Positions 16,694-28,206 of a stretch of 38,006 bases of DNA are shown piece after piece (within the stretch, counting starts at the first letter, position 1; each line of letters starts with the position of its first letter). The DNA comes from DSUN01 sp035527715. GTDB taxonomy: Bacteria; Planctomycetota; PUPC01; DSUN01. The notes under the pieces were generated by a model that did no database searches, was not told the DNA's origin, and saw nothing but the letters and a program-made list of their open reading frames with translations. The stretch lies in NCBI GenBank assembly GCA_035527715.1, contig DATKZY010000030.1, forward strand, positions 1 through 38,006, written 5' to 3'. Position numbers and translations under genes: made by a program.

Positions 16694-16710
16694 TTGGCAC
16701 GTAGTTTGCT
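16694..16710 (+). promoter_or_regulatory. Sigma54 (RpoN) promoter of dnaK-clpB
   Basis: TTGGCACG, four bases, TTGCT matches the sigma54 consensus TTGGCACG-N4-TTGCW at every position. GG is at 16696-16697 and GC at 16708-16709, with correct spacing. Predicted start near 16721. A weaker sigma70-like alternative is TTCATA-17-TAGTTA at 16639-16667. Confidence 0.75.
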
Positions 16711-16733
16711 CCTCACGATGGTCAGAGAGTAAG

Positions 16734-16749
16734 CTGCCAAAACTGGCAG
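16734..16749. promoter_or_regulatory. Second palindrome CTGCCA-AAAC-TGGCAG in the dnaK leader
   Basis: Same half-sites as the upstream palindrome but a 4-base centre, placed just downstream of the predicted transcription start. A regulator could bind both. Confidence 0.4.
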
Positions 16750-16808
16750 GCACGAGCTTCATGCCCCAGAGGCAATGGCGGCTACTCGACCCGCAAGAGG
16801 AGATGGCA

Positions 16809-18755
16809 ATGGCTTCCAAGAAGATCATCGGGATCGACCTGGGCACGACGAACTCGGTAGTCGCCGTGATGGAAGGCGACAAGCCGACGGTGATCATCAA
16901 CCAGGACGGCGCCCGCCTGACCCCCTCGATCGTGGCCTTCACCGACCGGGGCGAGCGCCTCGTGGGCGTCCAGGCCAAGCACCAGGCGATCACGAACCCC
17001 TCGAACACCGTCTACTCGATCAAGCGGTTCATGGGCCGCCGGCACAACGAGGTGGCGACGGAGGAGAAGCTGGTGCCCTACAAGGTGGTCGGCCGGCCCG
17101 ATGAGTTGGTGACGGTGGAGGCCGGCGGCAAGCAGTACACCCCGCCCGAGATCTCGGCGATGGTGCTGCGCAATCTGGCCGACGCCGCCGAAGACCACCT
17201 CGGCGAGAAGATCGAGAAGGCCGTCATCACCGTCCCTGCCTACTTCAACGACAGCCAGCGCCAGGCGACGAAGGACGCCGGCGAGATCGCCGGCCTGAAG
17301 GTGATGCGTATCATCAACGAGCCGACCGCCGCCGCGCTGGCCTACGGGCTGGACAAGAAGAAGAACGAGAAGATCGCGGTCTTCGACCTCGGCGGCGGCA
17401 CGTTCGACATCTCGATCCTCGATGTCGGCGACGGCGTGTTCGAGGTGCTCTCGACCAATGGCGACACCCACCTGGGCGGCGACGACTTCGACAAGCTGAT
17501 CATGGACTACATCGCCGAGGAGTTCAGGAAGCAGCACGGCATCGACCTGCGCAAGGACCCGATGGCCCATCAGCGCCTCAAGGAGGCCGCCGAGAAGGCC
17601 AAGTGCGAGCTCTCGACCTCGATGCAGACCGACATCAACCTGCCGTTCATCACGGCCGACGCCTCCGGCCCGAAGCACCTGCACATGTCGCTCACGCGGG
17701 CCAAGCTCGAGCAGCTCACCGAGCCGCTCCTCGAGCGCACCCGCCGGCCCGTCGAGCAGGCGCTGAAGGACGCCAAGCTCAAGCCGAACCAGGTGGACGA
17801 GGTGGTGCTCGTGGGCGGCATGACCCGCATGCCGGCCGTCGTGGCCACCGTGAAGGAGATCTTCGGCGGCAAGGAGCCCCATAAGGGTGTGAACCCCGAC
17901 GAGGTGGTGGCCGTGGGCGCCGCGATCCAGGGCGGCGTGCTCAGCGGCGAGGTGGACGACATCGTGCTGCTCGACGTGACGCCCCTCTCGCTGGGCATCG
18001 AGACGCTCGGCGGCGTGATGACGAAGCTCATCGAACGCAACACGACCATCCCGACGCGGAAGACCGAGGTGTTCTCGACCGCCAGTGACAACCAGCCGGC
18101 GGTGGACGTCCACGTGCTCCAGGGCGAGCGCGAGATGGCGAGCGACAACCGCACGCTCGGCCGCTTCCAGCTCACCGGCATCCCCCCGGCCCCGCGCGGC
18201 TTGCCGCAGATCGAGGTGACCTTCGACATTGATGCCAACGGCATCCTGCACGTCGGCGCCAAGGACCTCGGCACCGGCAAGGAGCAGAAGATCGAGATCA
18301 AGTCGTCCTCCGGCCTCACCAAGGATGAGATCGAGAAGATGAAGCGGGAGGCCGAGGACCACCGCGAAGACGACAAGCGCAAGCGCGAACTCGTTGAGGA
18401 GAAGAACCGCGCCGAGCAAATCGTCTACGCCGCCCGCAAGACGGTCAAGGAGCACGGGGCCAAGGTCGCCGAGGCCGACCGCGACGCCATCGAGGACGCC
18501 TGCAAGCGGGTGGACAAGGCCCGCGAGGGCGACGACATCGCCGAGGTGCGCCGCTCGATCGAGGACCTCGAGCAGGCGATGCACAAGCTCTCCGCCGCCC
18601 TCTACGAAGAGGTCGCCAAGCAGCGCGCCGAGCAGCAGGCCGCCGCCTCCCCCGAGCAGCCCGAGGGCGCCGCCCCCTCCGAAGAGGCCGGCCCCAAGAA
18701 GGACGGCGATGTCATTGACGCGGAGTATGAGGTGAAGGACGACGACTCGAAATAG
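16809..18755 (+). CDS. dnaK: Chaperone DnaK (Hsp70)
   Basis: A 648-residue Hsp70, full length. The ATPase domain starts IIGIDLGTTNSVVAV and includes VPAYFNDSQRQATKDAG, IINEPTAAALAYG and FDLGGGTFDISIL. The substrate-binding domain has LLDVTPLSLGIETLGGVMT and the lid is Lys/Glu-rich helices. The tail ends in DVIDAEYEVKDDDSK, as in many bacterial DnaK proteins. AGAGGAG lies six bases before ATG 16809, which decides against ATG 16803 and the upstream ATG 16761. The stop overlaps the left arm of an inverted repeat, and clpB follows after 62 bases. grpE and dnaJ are absent here. The pairing dnaK-clpB gives a protein disaggregation unit. Confidence 0.97.
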   Translation: MASKKIIGIDLGTTNSVVAVMEGDKPTVIINQDGARLTPSIVAFTDRGERLVGVQAKHQAITNPSNTVYSIKRFMGRRHNEVATEEKLVPYKVVGRPDELVTVEAGGKQYTPPEISAMVLRNLADAAEDHLGEKIEKAVITVPAYFNDSQRQATKDAGEIAGLKVMRIINEPTAAALAYGLDKKKNEKIAVFDLGGGTFDISILDVGDGVFEVLSTNGDTHLGGDDFDKLIMDYIAEEFRKQHGIDLRKDPMAHQRLKEAAEKAKCELSTSMQTDINLPFITADASGPKHLHMSLTRAKLEQLTEPLLERTRRPVEQALKDAKLKPNQVDEVVLVGGMTRMPAVVATVKEIFGGKEPHKGVNPDEVVAVGAAIQGGVLSGEVDDIVLLDVTPLSLGIETLGGVMTKLIERNTTIPTRKTEVFSTASDNQPAVDVHVLQGEREMASDNRTLGRFQLTGIPPAPRGLPQIEVTFDIDANGILHVGAKDLGTGKEQKIEIKSSSGLTKDEIEKMKREAEDHREDDKRKRELVEEKNRAEQIVYAARKTVKEHGAKVAEADRDAIEDACKRVDKAREGDDIAEVRRSIEDLEQAMHKLSAALYEEVAKQRAEQQAAASPEQPEGAAPSEEAGPKKDGDVIDAEYEVKDDDSK

Positions 18756-18778
18756 GACCTATGGGCTATGTAGGTCCT
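18754..18778. promoter_or_regulatory. Inverted repeat AGGACCTA-N9-TAGGTCCT between dnaK and clpB
   Basis: Perfect 8-bp arms (18754-18761 and 18771-18778) with a 9-base centre. The left arm overlaps the dnaK stop codon. The layout resembles a heat-shock CIRCE site but the bases do not. It could be an operator, an RNA processing hairpin or a weak attenuator. Confidence 0.5.
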
Positions 18779-18817
18779 GTTCGAGCCGCCCACCCACGGA
18801 CGAGTTCGGAGGGGACC

Positions 18818-21400
<2,583 letters not shown>

Positions 21401-21417
21401 GCGTCGCACGAATGCGG

Positions 21418-22806
21418 TCACAGCGGCCCGGCTCGGAGGCGCGCAACGCGCGAGGTGGCGGGGGTGACCCTGGCCCGGTGGTCGAGCCGCAGGCCGACGA
21501 CCCACGCCACACCTGCGCGGCCGATGACGAGGAGCAGGCGGCCGCGGTCGGCTCGCGGCACCCGTTGGGCGATGAGGAAGTCCTTGAGCTTCGTGGACGC
21601 GGCGCCGCCCAGCGGCACGAAGCGGTCGCCGGCGCGGCGCGTGCGCACCTCCAGCCGCTCCCCCACGGCATCCAGGTCAACCACTTCCTCCCAGCGGCCC
21701 TTCTGCCAGGGCGGTGGGCAGTCGAGAGGGGAGGCCTCGAGCCAGAGGCCGAGTTCGGGGACCTCGATGCGGCCGGGGACGGCGAGGGTGAGGGAGATGT
21801 TGGGGGCTTTAGGCCTCCTCTGGCGGACGACGAGGGCGTCGTAGCAGCGCTCGGCGACGAAGCCGCCGGCGAGCGAGGCGGAGCGGCCCGCGGGGGGGGC
21901 GATGAGGCATTCGGCGGCGGCGAGCGCGCGGCGAGTGAGGTCGCCACGGCCGCCGGCAGCGCAGTAGGCCCGGCGGAGTGCCTCGCGGCGCACGACACGC
22001 GGCGCCGCAGCAAGGCGGGCGGGGTCGAGACGGGCACCCCCCTCCCCCACGGCCACGAGGTCGCTCGCCTGTGCGCCCACGAGGCCCGACAGCGTGCGGG
22101 CGCGCTCCACGGCGCCGAGGAGTGCGGCACGGACCTTGCCGCCGCGCGCTTCGAGCAGGGGGAGCAGCTCGTGCCGGACCCAGTTCCGCAGGAACGAGCG
22201 GTCGGCATTCGTGGCGTCGGAGCGCCAGGGAATGCCGCGTGAGGCCAGGTAGTCGAGGACCTCAGCCCGCGTGACGTCGAGCAGTGGGCGAATCAGCGTG
22301 GCCCGCGAGGTCGGCGAGAGCGGCCTGGCCACGGGCATGCCGCGGAGGGCCGCCAGTTCGCCACCACGGAGCAGTCGGAGAAGGATGGTTTCCACCTGGT
22401 CGTCGGCAGTGTGGCCAAGGGCCACTCTCTGAGCGGCGTCCTCCAGGGCGACGGCTTCAAGGAACTCGTAGCGGGCGCGGCGTGCGGCCATCTCCAGCGA
22501 GCCGCCGTGTTGCCGCCGCTCCGCCGCTACGTCCGTGGCGCCCGTGCGGCAGGGCAACCCCGCCGCGGCCGCTCGCGCCGCGACGAACTCGGCATCGTCA
22601 TCGGACGCCCGCCCGCGCAGCAGGTGGTTGAGGTGGGCGACCGACAGCCGCAGGGCGAATTGCCCGCGCAGCTCGATGAGCGCGTGGAGCAGAGCCATCG
22701 AGTCGGGGCCGCCGGAGACGGCGACGACCACGAGGTCGCCCCTGCCGAGGAGCCCGTGGCGCTCGATCGTTGCGGCAACCTTTGCGAGGAAGGCGGTCTT
22801 GGCCAT
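21418..22806 (-). CDS. tilS: tRNA(Ile)-lysidine synthase TilS
   Basis: A 462-residue enzyme that converts C34 of tRNA-Ile (CAU anticodon) to lysidine using ATP and lysine, so that it reads AUA. The PP-loop SGGPDSM is at residues 31-37, followed by HLNHLLRG, GSLEMAARRARYEFL, LGHTADDQVETILLRLLRG and IPWRSDATNADRSFLRN, all standard for the family. The C-terminal TilS domains are present (VRTRRAGDRFVPLG, KLKDFLIAQRVPRADR). The gene starts ten bases after the giant kinase stop and has no clear ribosome site, so translation probably depends on coupling to the kinase. It is the last gene of the sigma-kinase operon. Confidence 0.93.
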   Translation of the reverse strand: MAKTAFLAKVAATIERHGLLGRGDLVVVAVSGGPDSMALLHALIELRGQFALRLSVAHLNHLLRGRASDDDAEFVAARAAAAGLPCRTGATDVAAERRQHGGSLEMAARRARYEFLEAVALEDAAQRVALGHTADDQVETILLRLLRGGELAALRGMPVARPLSPTSRATLIRPLLDVTRAEVLDYLASRGIPWRSDATNADRSFLRNWVRHELLPLLEARGGKVRAALLGAVERARTLSGLVGAQASDLVAVGEGGARLDPARLAAAPRVVRREALRRAYCAAGGRGDLTRRALAAAECLIAPPAGRSASLAGGFVAERCYDALVVRQRRPKAPNISLTLAVPGRIEVPELGLWLEASPLDCPPPWQKGRWEEVVDLDAVGERLEVRTRRAGDRFVPLGGAASTKLKDFLIAQRVPRADRGRLLLVIGRAGVAWVVGLRLDHRARVTPATSRVARLRAGPL

Positions 22807-22816
22807 TGCGGGAGGC

Positions 22817-25800
22817 TCAGAAGGCCAGTATGCCCTTGCGGCGGAGGTCGCTGACCTGTTTGAGCAGCTCGACCATCGCGGGCGAATAGCGGCAGCCGAC
22901 ATCCCCCTTGTCGGGCGCGCTGCCGCGGCCGGGGCTCCTGGCCAGCAGGCGGAAGTCGAAGGCGCGCGGTTCGGCAAAGAGCGGGGTGCCGAAAGACGAG
23001 TCCGCGCCGCGCCGCACGCGCACGCCGAACGCGGCCGAGTGGGCGAGCAGGCAACGGGTGATCTGCGCGCTTGCCTTGGGGGAGTCGACGCTGGAGAGGA
23101 TCGAGTCCTGAAGAGCGTTCGGCCCGTCGCCGAGAGTCAGGGAACCGAGAACCGTGCAGAACCGGAGCAGCTCGACGGCGGCGTTGAAGTCGGCGCCCTC
23201 CGCCAGCACCAGGTTCTCGCCCTGGAACTTGCCCTGCCCGGCTGTGAGGCGCCCGCCGACCCAAAGGGCATCGCGTGCCTGGGTGGTGCCGCGCAGGAGA
23301 GCGGGACCGGCAATGAAGCAGTCCTGCACGGTGCAGTCGGCCGGCAATTCGCCCTCGATGCTGAGCGGCTTGGAGGCGCCGCGAACCGGGGCGACGGCCA
23401 CGATGGCGCGGCGGAGCTGGAAGGGGCCGGCCCGCACCCAGAGCGCCCTCCCCTCGCGCACGGGCGAGCGGGCGCTGCCGAGGGCGAGGACGATGCCCTC
23501 GATGGCCACGTCTTCCGCGCCGACTTCCACCAGCGCGGCGCCCGCGGCATCGCCCGCCGCGGTGACGACGGGCCAGCAGCCCTCCTTCGCACGCAGGAGC
23601 ATGCCCGCCTTGGCCTCGGGGATGACGAGGCGGCCCACATACGTCTCGCTGTCCTGCACCTCGATGCGCGTCTTGGCCGTCGCGGCCTGGATGGCTTCCG
23701 CGATGGACTTGGCGTCGCCTGCGCCGTCCTGGCGCACGACGATGGAGCGGCCGAGGTTGAGCCTTGCCACGGCCTCGACCAGCTCGGCGAACGAAGGCTT
23801 TCGCCTGGCATCGGTGACGGCATTACTGGTAGGGTGGTCGTTCTTGAGCGCCGTGAGGAGTCGCCTGGCCTCGTACGGCTCATCCTTCTTGAGGCATTCG
23901 GCGGCGCGGGCGAGAAGCGCGTCGGCGGCGGCCTCGGCCAGGCCGAGCTTCGCGCGGCTTCGGACGGCTGCGATCTCCTCCTTGCGCAGCTTGAGCCAGG
24001 CGGTGTCGCCGTAGGCGGCCTCGAGAGCGTCGAGTGCCGCGGCGGCGCCCCCTGCGTCGCGTTTCGCAAGCAGTTCCTGCACGTTCGCGAGCGCGGCCTT
24101 TGCGAGCGGCGCGACGTGTCGGCTCACATCGGCGCCGAGGGAGCGGGCCTTGGCGAAATCTTCCTCGGCGGCGGAGAAGTTGCCGACCACGATGTCGAGC
24201 AGGCCGAGGGCCAGCCAGTCGTCGGCGGCGCCGCGGTCAATCGCCAGAAGTGCGAGCGCTCGGACGCCGCGCTCGCCGAGGCCCGTCCAGCGATACGTCT
24301 CCTTCCCCTGCGCCTTGAGGTGCAAATGGCTGACGACGATCCCCGATTGATCGGCATCCGTCAACGGGCCGTTGAGGCCAGGGAGGAAGATGGAGCTCTT
24401 CGTGAGCTTGGGGACCGCGGTGACGATGCGGTTGATCATCCTGGCCTTGAGTTGGTCGAGGCGGTTCAACTCCTCCGCACGCAGCGCCACGAGGGCGGCG
24501 ACGGCTCGGTCGCTGGGGCGCAGCTTGAGACCCTCTGCCGCGGCACCCGCGAAGTCCCACGCCTTGACCAGGGCCTCAGTGGGCTCGAGGGCCCGGGCGG
24601 CGGCGGCCTCGGCCTCGCGCTGCCGGGCCAGGGCGGTCGCGGGGTCGGCGGCGGCCTTGGCTTTCGCCGCCTTCTCCTGCCTCTCGATGCTGGCAAGGAA
24701 CTTCTGCGCCTCGGCGACGACGGCCGGCACGCCGAACCGCGCGATGATCCCCTGAAGCTCCTTCCGCGCCTCGTCGAACCGCTGCTCAGCGGCAAGGCCT
24801 GCCACGCGTTCCGCTGTCCGACGGTACGCAGCCTCGGCGGCCGTTGCCGCGGCGGCCTGGGCCTGGGCGACCCGTTCGCGGAGGGCCGCGTCGTCTCGTC
24901 GCTCGAGCAGGCCCTGGTAGCAGGCGATGGCCTCGCCGAACCGCCCCACGTCGGCGAGGGCCTTGCCCTTGGCGTCGGCCTCCAGCCATGCATCGTGCCA
25001 CGGCGGGGCCTTGGGCTCGACTTTGGGTTCGGCCTTCGCCTCGGTCTTTGGCTCGGTCTTGGGCTCGACCTTGGGCTCCACCTTCGGCTCGACCTCCGCT
25101 TCGACCCGAGTCGTGACCTTCGGGGGCGACTTGTCGGGCGGGACAGTGGCCTCCGTTGTCACCTTGACGCCCGTCGGCGGCGCGTGCCCACGCCTGGGGC
25201 CGAAAGCCAGGTAGGCGATGAAGGCCACCGCGGCGACGCCGGCCACGGCGAGCGCCACCCCCAGGCTGGGTCGCCGCGCCGCCGCCCCACCGGGGAGTGG
25301 CCCGGGCCCGGCGGGGATGGGCGGGGAGCGTCGCTCCGCCTCCAGCTCCGCCTCGATGCGCTCGAGGGCGCTCAGGAGGTCGCTGGCCCGCTGGAACCGC
25401 TCGTCGGGGTTCTTGCGGAGCAGGTGGTGGACGACGTGGCAGAGCGCCAGGGGCGCCCTGGGGGCAGCGGAATTGAGCGGCGGCGGCTCCTCGCGGACGT
25501 GTTTGAGCGCCAGCTCCTCCGGGCTGCGCGCCTCGAACGGAGGGTGCCCGGCCAGTACGTGGTAGAAGGTAGCGCCGAGGAGATACAGGTCGGAGCGGGC
25601 GTCGAGGCGTCGCCCGCGCGCCGCCTCCGGCGGGAAGTAGAGGGGGCGGCTGGGCGGCGTGGAGGCCGCCGCCGGGCCGGTGTCGGATGCCGAGCAGCGG
25701 GCCAGGCTGAAGTCGGCGATCTTCAACTGCCCGCTCGGCGTGACCAGGAGATTGGACGGCTGCACGTCGCCGTGGAGCACACCCGCCGCGTGGGCCGCGG

Positions 25801-26200
25801 CGAGGGCCGCGGTGGCCTGCTTCATCAGCGACAGGGCGCGCTCGGGCGGCAGCCGCCCCTCGCGCTCGAGGATGCCGGCGAGGTTCTCCCCGTGCACGAG
25901 CTCCATCACCACATAGTGGTAGCCCCGGGCCTGCGCCGCGTGGAACACCTGCACGATGTTCGGGTGGTCCACCGCCGCGGCGGCGAGGGCGGCCTGGGTG
26001 AAGCGCTCGACGAGCGCCGCATCCCGCCCCTCCTCCGGCGACAGCACCTTCACGGCGACCTGGCGGTTCAGAGCCGGCTGGCGGGCGCGGTACACCGCCG
26101 TCGTCTCGCCTTCCGCCAGGAGCTCGATGAACTCCAGGTCCGCAAGAGTCTGACCGACGAGTGAGTTGAACGGCTCGGGTGCGTCGGTGTTGCCTGCCAT
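22817..26200 (-). CDS. Giant membrane Ser/Thr kinase-like protein with beta-helix tail
   Basis: 1127 residues from ATG 26200 (ATG 26242 would add 14). An N-terminal kinase fold spans about 15-290: VAVKVL (K51), VLHGDVQPSNLL (H143, D145, N150) and ADFSLA (D163). The HRD arginine is Gly and the DFG glycine is Ser, so it is a non-RD, possibly weak or inactive kinase. A transmembrane helix lies at about 313-334. Next comes a repeated EPK linker (about 367-397), a long helical region with TPR-like repeats, and from about 820 a segment of short beta strands ending near 1110 that looks like a pectin-lyase-type beta-helix. The outside part may bind polysaccharide. It lies 103 bases after the membrane protein gene of the sigma operon. 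Confidence 0.8.
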   Translation of the reverse strand: MAGNTDAPEPFNSLVGQTLADLEFIELLAEGETTAVYRARQPALNRQVAVKVLSPEEGRDAALVERFTQAALAAAAVDHPNIVQVFHAAQARGYHYVVMELVHGENLAGILEREGRLPPERALSLMKQATAALAAAHAAGVLHGDVQPSNLLVTPSGQLKIADFSLARCSASDTGPAAASTPPSRPLYFPPEAARGRRLDARSDLYLLGATFYHVLAGHPPFEARSPEELALKHVREEPPPLNSAAPRAPLALCHVVHHLLRKNPDERFQRASDLLSALERIEAELEAERRSPPIPAGPGPLPGGAAARRPSLGVALAVAGVAAVAFIAYLAFGPRRGHAPPTGVKVTTEATVPPDKSPPKVTTRVEAEVEPKVEPKVEPKTEPKTEAKAEPKVEPKAPPWHDAWLEADAKGKALADVGRFGEAIACYQGLLERRDDAALRERVAQAQAAAATAAEAAYRRTAERVAGLAAEQRFDEARKELQGIIARFGVPAVVAEAQKFLASIERQEKAAKAKAAADPATALARQREAEAAAARALEPTEALVKAWDFAGAAAEGLKLRPSDRAVAALVALRAEELNRLDQLKARMINRIVTAVPKLTKSSIFLPGLNGPLTDADQSGIVVSHLHLKAQGKETYRWTGLGERGVRALALLAIDRGAADDWLALGLLDIVVGNFSAAEEDFAKARSLGADVSRHVAPLAKAALANVQELLAKRDAGGAAAALDALEAAYGDTAWLKLRKEEIAAVRSRAKLGLAEAAADALLARAAECLKKDEPYEARRLLTALKNDHPTSNAVTDARRKPSFAELVEAVARLNLGRSIVVRQDGAGDAKSIAEAIQAATAKTRIEVQDSETYVGRLVIPEAKAGMLLRAKEGCWPVVTAAGDAAGAALVEVGAEDVAIEGIVLALGSARSPVREGRALWVRAGPFQLRRAIVAVAPVRGASKPLSIEGELPADCTVQDCFIAGPALLRGTTQARDALWVGGRLTAGQGKFQGENLVLAEGADFNAAVELLRFCTVLGSLTLGDGPNALQDSILSSVDSPKASAQITRCLLAHSAAFGVRVRRGADSSFGTPLFAEPRAFDFRLLARSPGRGSAPDKGDVGCRYSPAMVELLKQVSDLRRKGILAF
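25011..25094 (-). repeat. Tandem x-EPK linker repeats in the kinase gene
   Basis: About seven successive copies of a 12-base unit encode (V/T/A)-E-P-K tetrapeptides with few changes. They form a flexible charged linker just outside the membrane helix and may vary in number between strains. Confidence 0.7.
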
Positions 26201-26303
26201 CGTCCTGCGCGTCCCCACTGCCAGGTCCTGCCCAGCTCCCATGACCGACTACGCGCATGCTATCCCGGCAGCGGGCGGCTGTCAAGGAGGAATGCCACAC
26301 GGT

Positions 26304-26981
26304 CTACTCTTGTGCTTCCCCAGCGGCCGGCGGGGGGACGCCTCCGGGCGCCGGGAACAGGGCCAGCGTCGCGGCCCCCACGCCACGGCACAGGAGAAAG
26401 AGGAAGAGGGCCTGGCCGAAGGCGGGCACGAGTGCCGCCGCCGCGATGGCGAGCGCTCCGGCGCCCACGGTGCGCCAGGGGGGCTGGGTGCCCTCGTCGT
26501 CCTTCAGGAGGCGCTGCCCCGCGATCTTCGCCGTGGCCGAGAGGCCAACGGCGGCGAGCCAGACGAAGAACCCCAGGACGGCGCCCGCCAGCAGGCCAAG
26601 CGCCGGCGCGCCCGCCTGCTTGGCCTTGTCGAGGACCGTGGCGGCGAAGAGGAGCAGGAGCACGCTCACAATGCCGATGCAGATGACCCTCCACGGCCCG
26701 CGCCGAAGAGCTTGCTCCGCCCGCGCCACCTGCCCCGGCACCAGGGCCGCCGCCAGGAGCATCAGGCCCACGCAGCCGACCGCCGTGGCCACGACCGCGG
26801 TGATCACGAGCTTCCAGCCGAGGATGTGGCGAATCGCGTGCAACGCGCCGTCGCGCCCGGCCTCCTTCGCCGTGCTCAGGACCGGCGCGCCCGCCGTCAG
26901 GCTGGATTCCCCGCACCAGCCACTCGACCACGCCAGGGCCAGGAGCAAGCCGCACACGAACACAACACGGGACAGTTTCAT
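26304..26981 (-). CDS. Hypothetical multi-pass membrane protein
   Basis: A 225-residue protein with an N-terminal signal-like helix (MKLSRVVFVCGLLLALAW) and four further hydrophobic helices, among them the runs VITAVVATAVGCVGLMLLAA, VICIGIVSVLLLLFAATVL and ALGLLAGAVLGFFVWLAAVG. I do not recognise a family. Its ATG at 26981 overlaps the anti-sigma gene stop as ATGA, so it is the third gene of the sigma operon and may help anchor or modulate the anti-sigma factor; that is inference. GAGGG lies in front of the start. Confidence 0.7.
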   Translation of the reverse strand: MKLSRVVFVCGLLLALAWSSGWCGESSLTAGAPVLSTAKEAGRDGALHAIRHILGWKLVITAVVATAVGCVGLMLLAAALVPGQVARAEQALRRGPWRVICIGIVSVLLLLFAATVLDKAKQAGAPALGLLAGAVLGFFVWLAAVGLSATAKIAGQRLLKDDEGTQPPWRTVGAGALAIAAAALVPAFGQALFLFLLCRGVGAATLALFPAPGGVPPPAAGEAQE

Positions 26982-27538
26982 TGCACCACCCTCGCTTGTC
27001 TGTTGACGTCGGGACTGGCGAGAGTCCGCCAGCGATATGCCAGGATGAGTTGGGCGGCAAGGCCCGCCGCGAGAAGCGCCAGCGCCAGCGCCCCGCCGGG
27101 AACCACCCGGAGCCAATCGCCCGCCGTCGCCGCGGCGCCCTCGACGAACTCGACGACGGAATCCCACGCGGCTCGCCACCCATCGAGCGACGGAGCGACG
27201 TCCGCCACGGCGGCCTCGTCCGGCAGGCCGCCCCACCGCACGAGCACGGCCGCGCCGACGGCGACGAACAGCGCGGCGGCGAGCGTCAAGGCCTGCCACG
27301 CGCGACGGCGCCGCTCCGCCGTCGCGGCACGGGCAAGCACCCCCGCGGCAAAGTCGGCCCGCATCGCCGGGAGCGCCGGCTCGGCGAGCGCAGCAAACAA
27401 CGTGCGATAGCTGGAGAGCACCTGCCGGCACGAGGGGCAGGCGTGGAGGTGCCGCTCCAGGCGCTCGCACTCCTGGGCCTTCAACTCGCCTTCCAGGTAT
27501 GCCTGGGCCAGCTCGCGGACGCCTTCGCAGGCGATCAT
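26978..27538 (-). CDS. Zinc-binding anti-sigma factor, membrane-bound
   Basis: A 186-residue protein. The N-terminal ZAS zinc finger has H30-x3-C34-x2-C37 in HLHACPSCRQVL, with C4 as the likely fourth ligand. It is followed by a transmembrane helix (about 87-108, LTLAAALFVAVGAAVLV) and a second near 150-170 (LALALLAAGLAAQLILAY). Such proteins hold an ECF sigma factor at the membrane until a signal frees it. Its ATG overlaps the sigma gene stop (ATGA at 27538-27535), and the next gene overlaps its own stop in the same way, giving a coupled trio. Confidence 0.85.
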   Translation of the reverse strand: MIACEGVRELAQAYLEGELKAQECERLERHLHACPSCRQVLSSYRTLFAALAEPALPAMRADFAAGVLARAATAERRRRAWQALTLAAALFVAVGAAVLVRWGGLPDEAAVADVAPSLDGWRAAWDSVVEFVEGAAATAGDWLRVVPGGALALALLAAGLAAQLILAYRWRTLASPDVNRQARVVQ

Positions 27539-28176
27539 CGGTCGTCTCCAAGAATGGGCCTCAGCGCGCGGCGGAGCCGCTCGCGTGCCCGGAAGAGCTG
27601 CACCTTCACGGTGCCGAGCGGGCGCCCGAGCGCCGCCGCAATCTCCTCGTACGACAGCTCCTCGACGTGCCGCAAGGTGACGATGAGCCGGTAGTCGTCG
27701 GGCAACTGGGCAATCGCGCGCTCCAGGTGCTCGGCCATCTCCCGTTGCGACGCCACCTCGCCGGCATCCGGCGTCGCCGCCACAGGCTCGCGGGCGTCGC
27801 CCTCGTCGTCGCCGAGCATGGGGACAGACACGGGGCGGCGCTTCTTCAGCGCGTTGATGCACGCGTTTGTGGCCAGCCGCAGCAGCCAGGGCCTCAGGGG
27901 CTCGCCGGGGCGGAAGGTGTGGAGCTTTCGCCAGACTCGCAGGAACACCTCCTGGGCCATGTCCTCGGCCGCCGCGGCGTCGCAGGTCATCCGGTAGGCG
28001 ATGGCGAAGACCAGCCGCTGGTAGTGCTCGACGATTCGCGCGAAGGCCCGCTCGTCGCCTGCCCGCGCCGCGGCCACCACCTCGGGCGCAACGTCGAGAG
28101 GTCCCGAGCCCTCGGCTCTGCTTGCGCCAGGCTCCGCCGAAGGGTGCCGCACTGCATTTCCCTTCTGCCCGGTCAT
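27535..28176 (-). CDS. ECF-type RNA polymerase sigma factor
   Basis: A 213-residue sigma70-family factor of extracytoplasmic-function size. Region 2 covers ARIVEHYQRLVFAIAYRM, AEDMAQEVFLRVWRKL and LRPWLLRLATNACINALKKR. Region 4 is AIAQLPDDYRLIVTLRHVEE and the helix-turn-helix LSYEEIAAALGRPLGTVKVQ. No region 3 is present. ATG 28176 is preferred over GTG 28203 because GAGGG lies just before it. It is followed by its anti-sigma gene with an ATGA overlap. Neighbouring downstream genes are a membrane protein, the beta-helix kinase and tilS, suggesting a signalling operon. Confidence 0.9.
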   Translation of the reverse strand: MTGQKGNAVRHPSAEPGASRAEGSGPLDVAPEVVAAARAGDERAFARIVEHYQRLVFAIAYRMTCDAAAAEDMAQEVFLRVWRKLHTFRPGEPLRPWLLRLATNACINALKKRRPVSVPMLGDDEGDAREPVAATPDAGEVASQREMAEHLERAIAQLPDDYRLIVTLRHVEELSYEEIAAALGRPLGTVKVQLFRARERLRRALRPILGDDR

Positions 28177-28206
28177 ACAGCCCTCTGTCACGTCCGGTTT
28201 CACGGC

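Noticed and set aside
16525..16808. CIRCE or HspR (HAIR) heat-shock operator before dnaK
   Set aside because: No TTAGCACTC-N9-GAGTGCTAA or CTTGAGT-N7-ACTCAAG pattern is present; the palindromes found have different bases and spacing.
22535..26164. A 1209-codon open frame antisense to the giant kinase gene
   Set aside because: It mirrors the GC-rich codon pattern of the kinase, is dominated by Gly/Ala/Arg/Leu/Val/His without recognisable motifs, and the minus-strand frame has clear domains.
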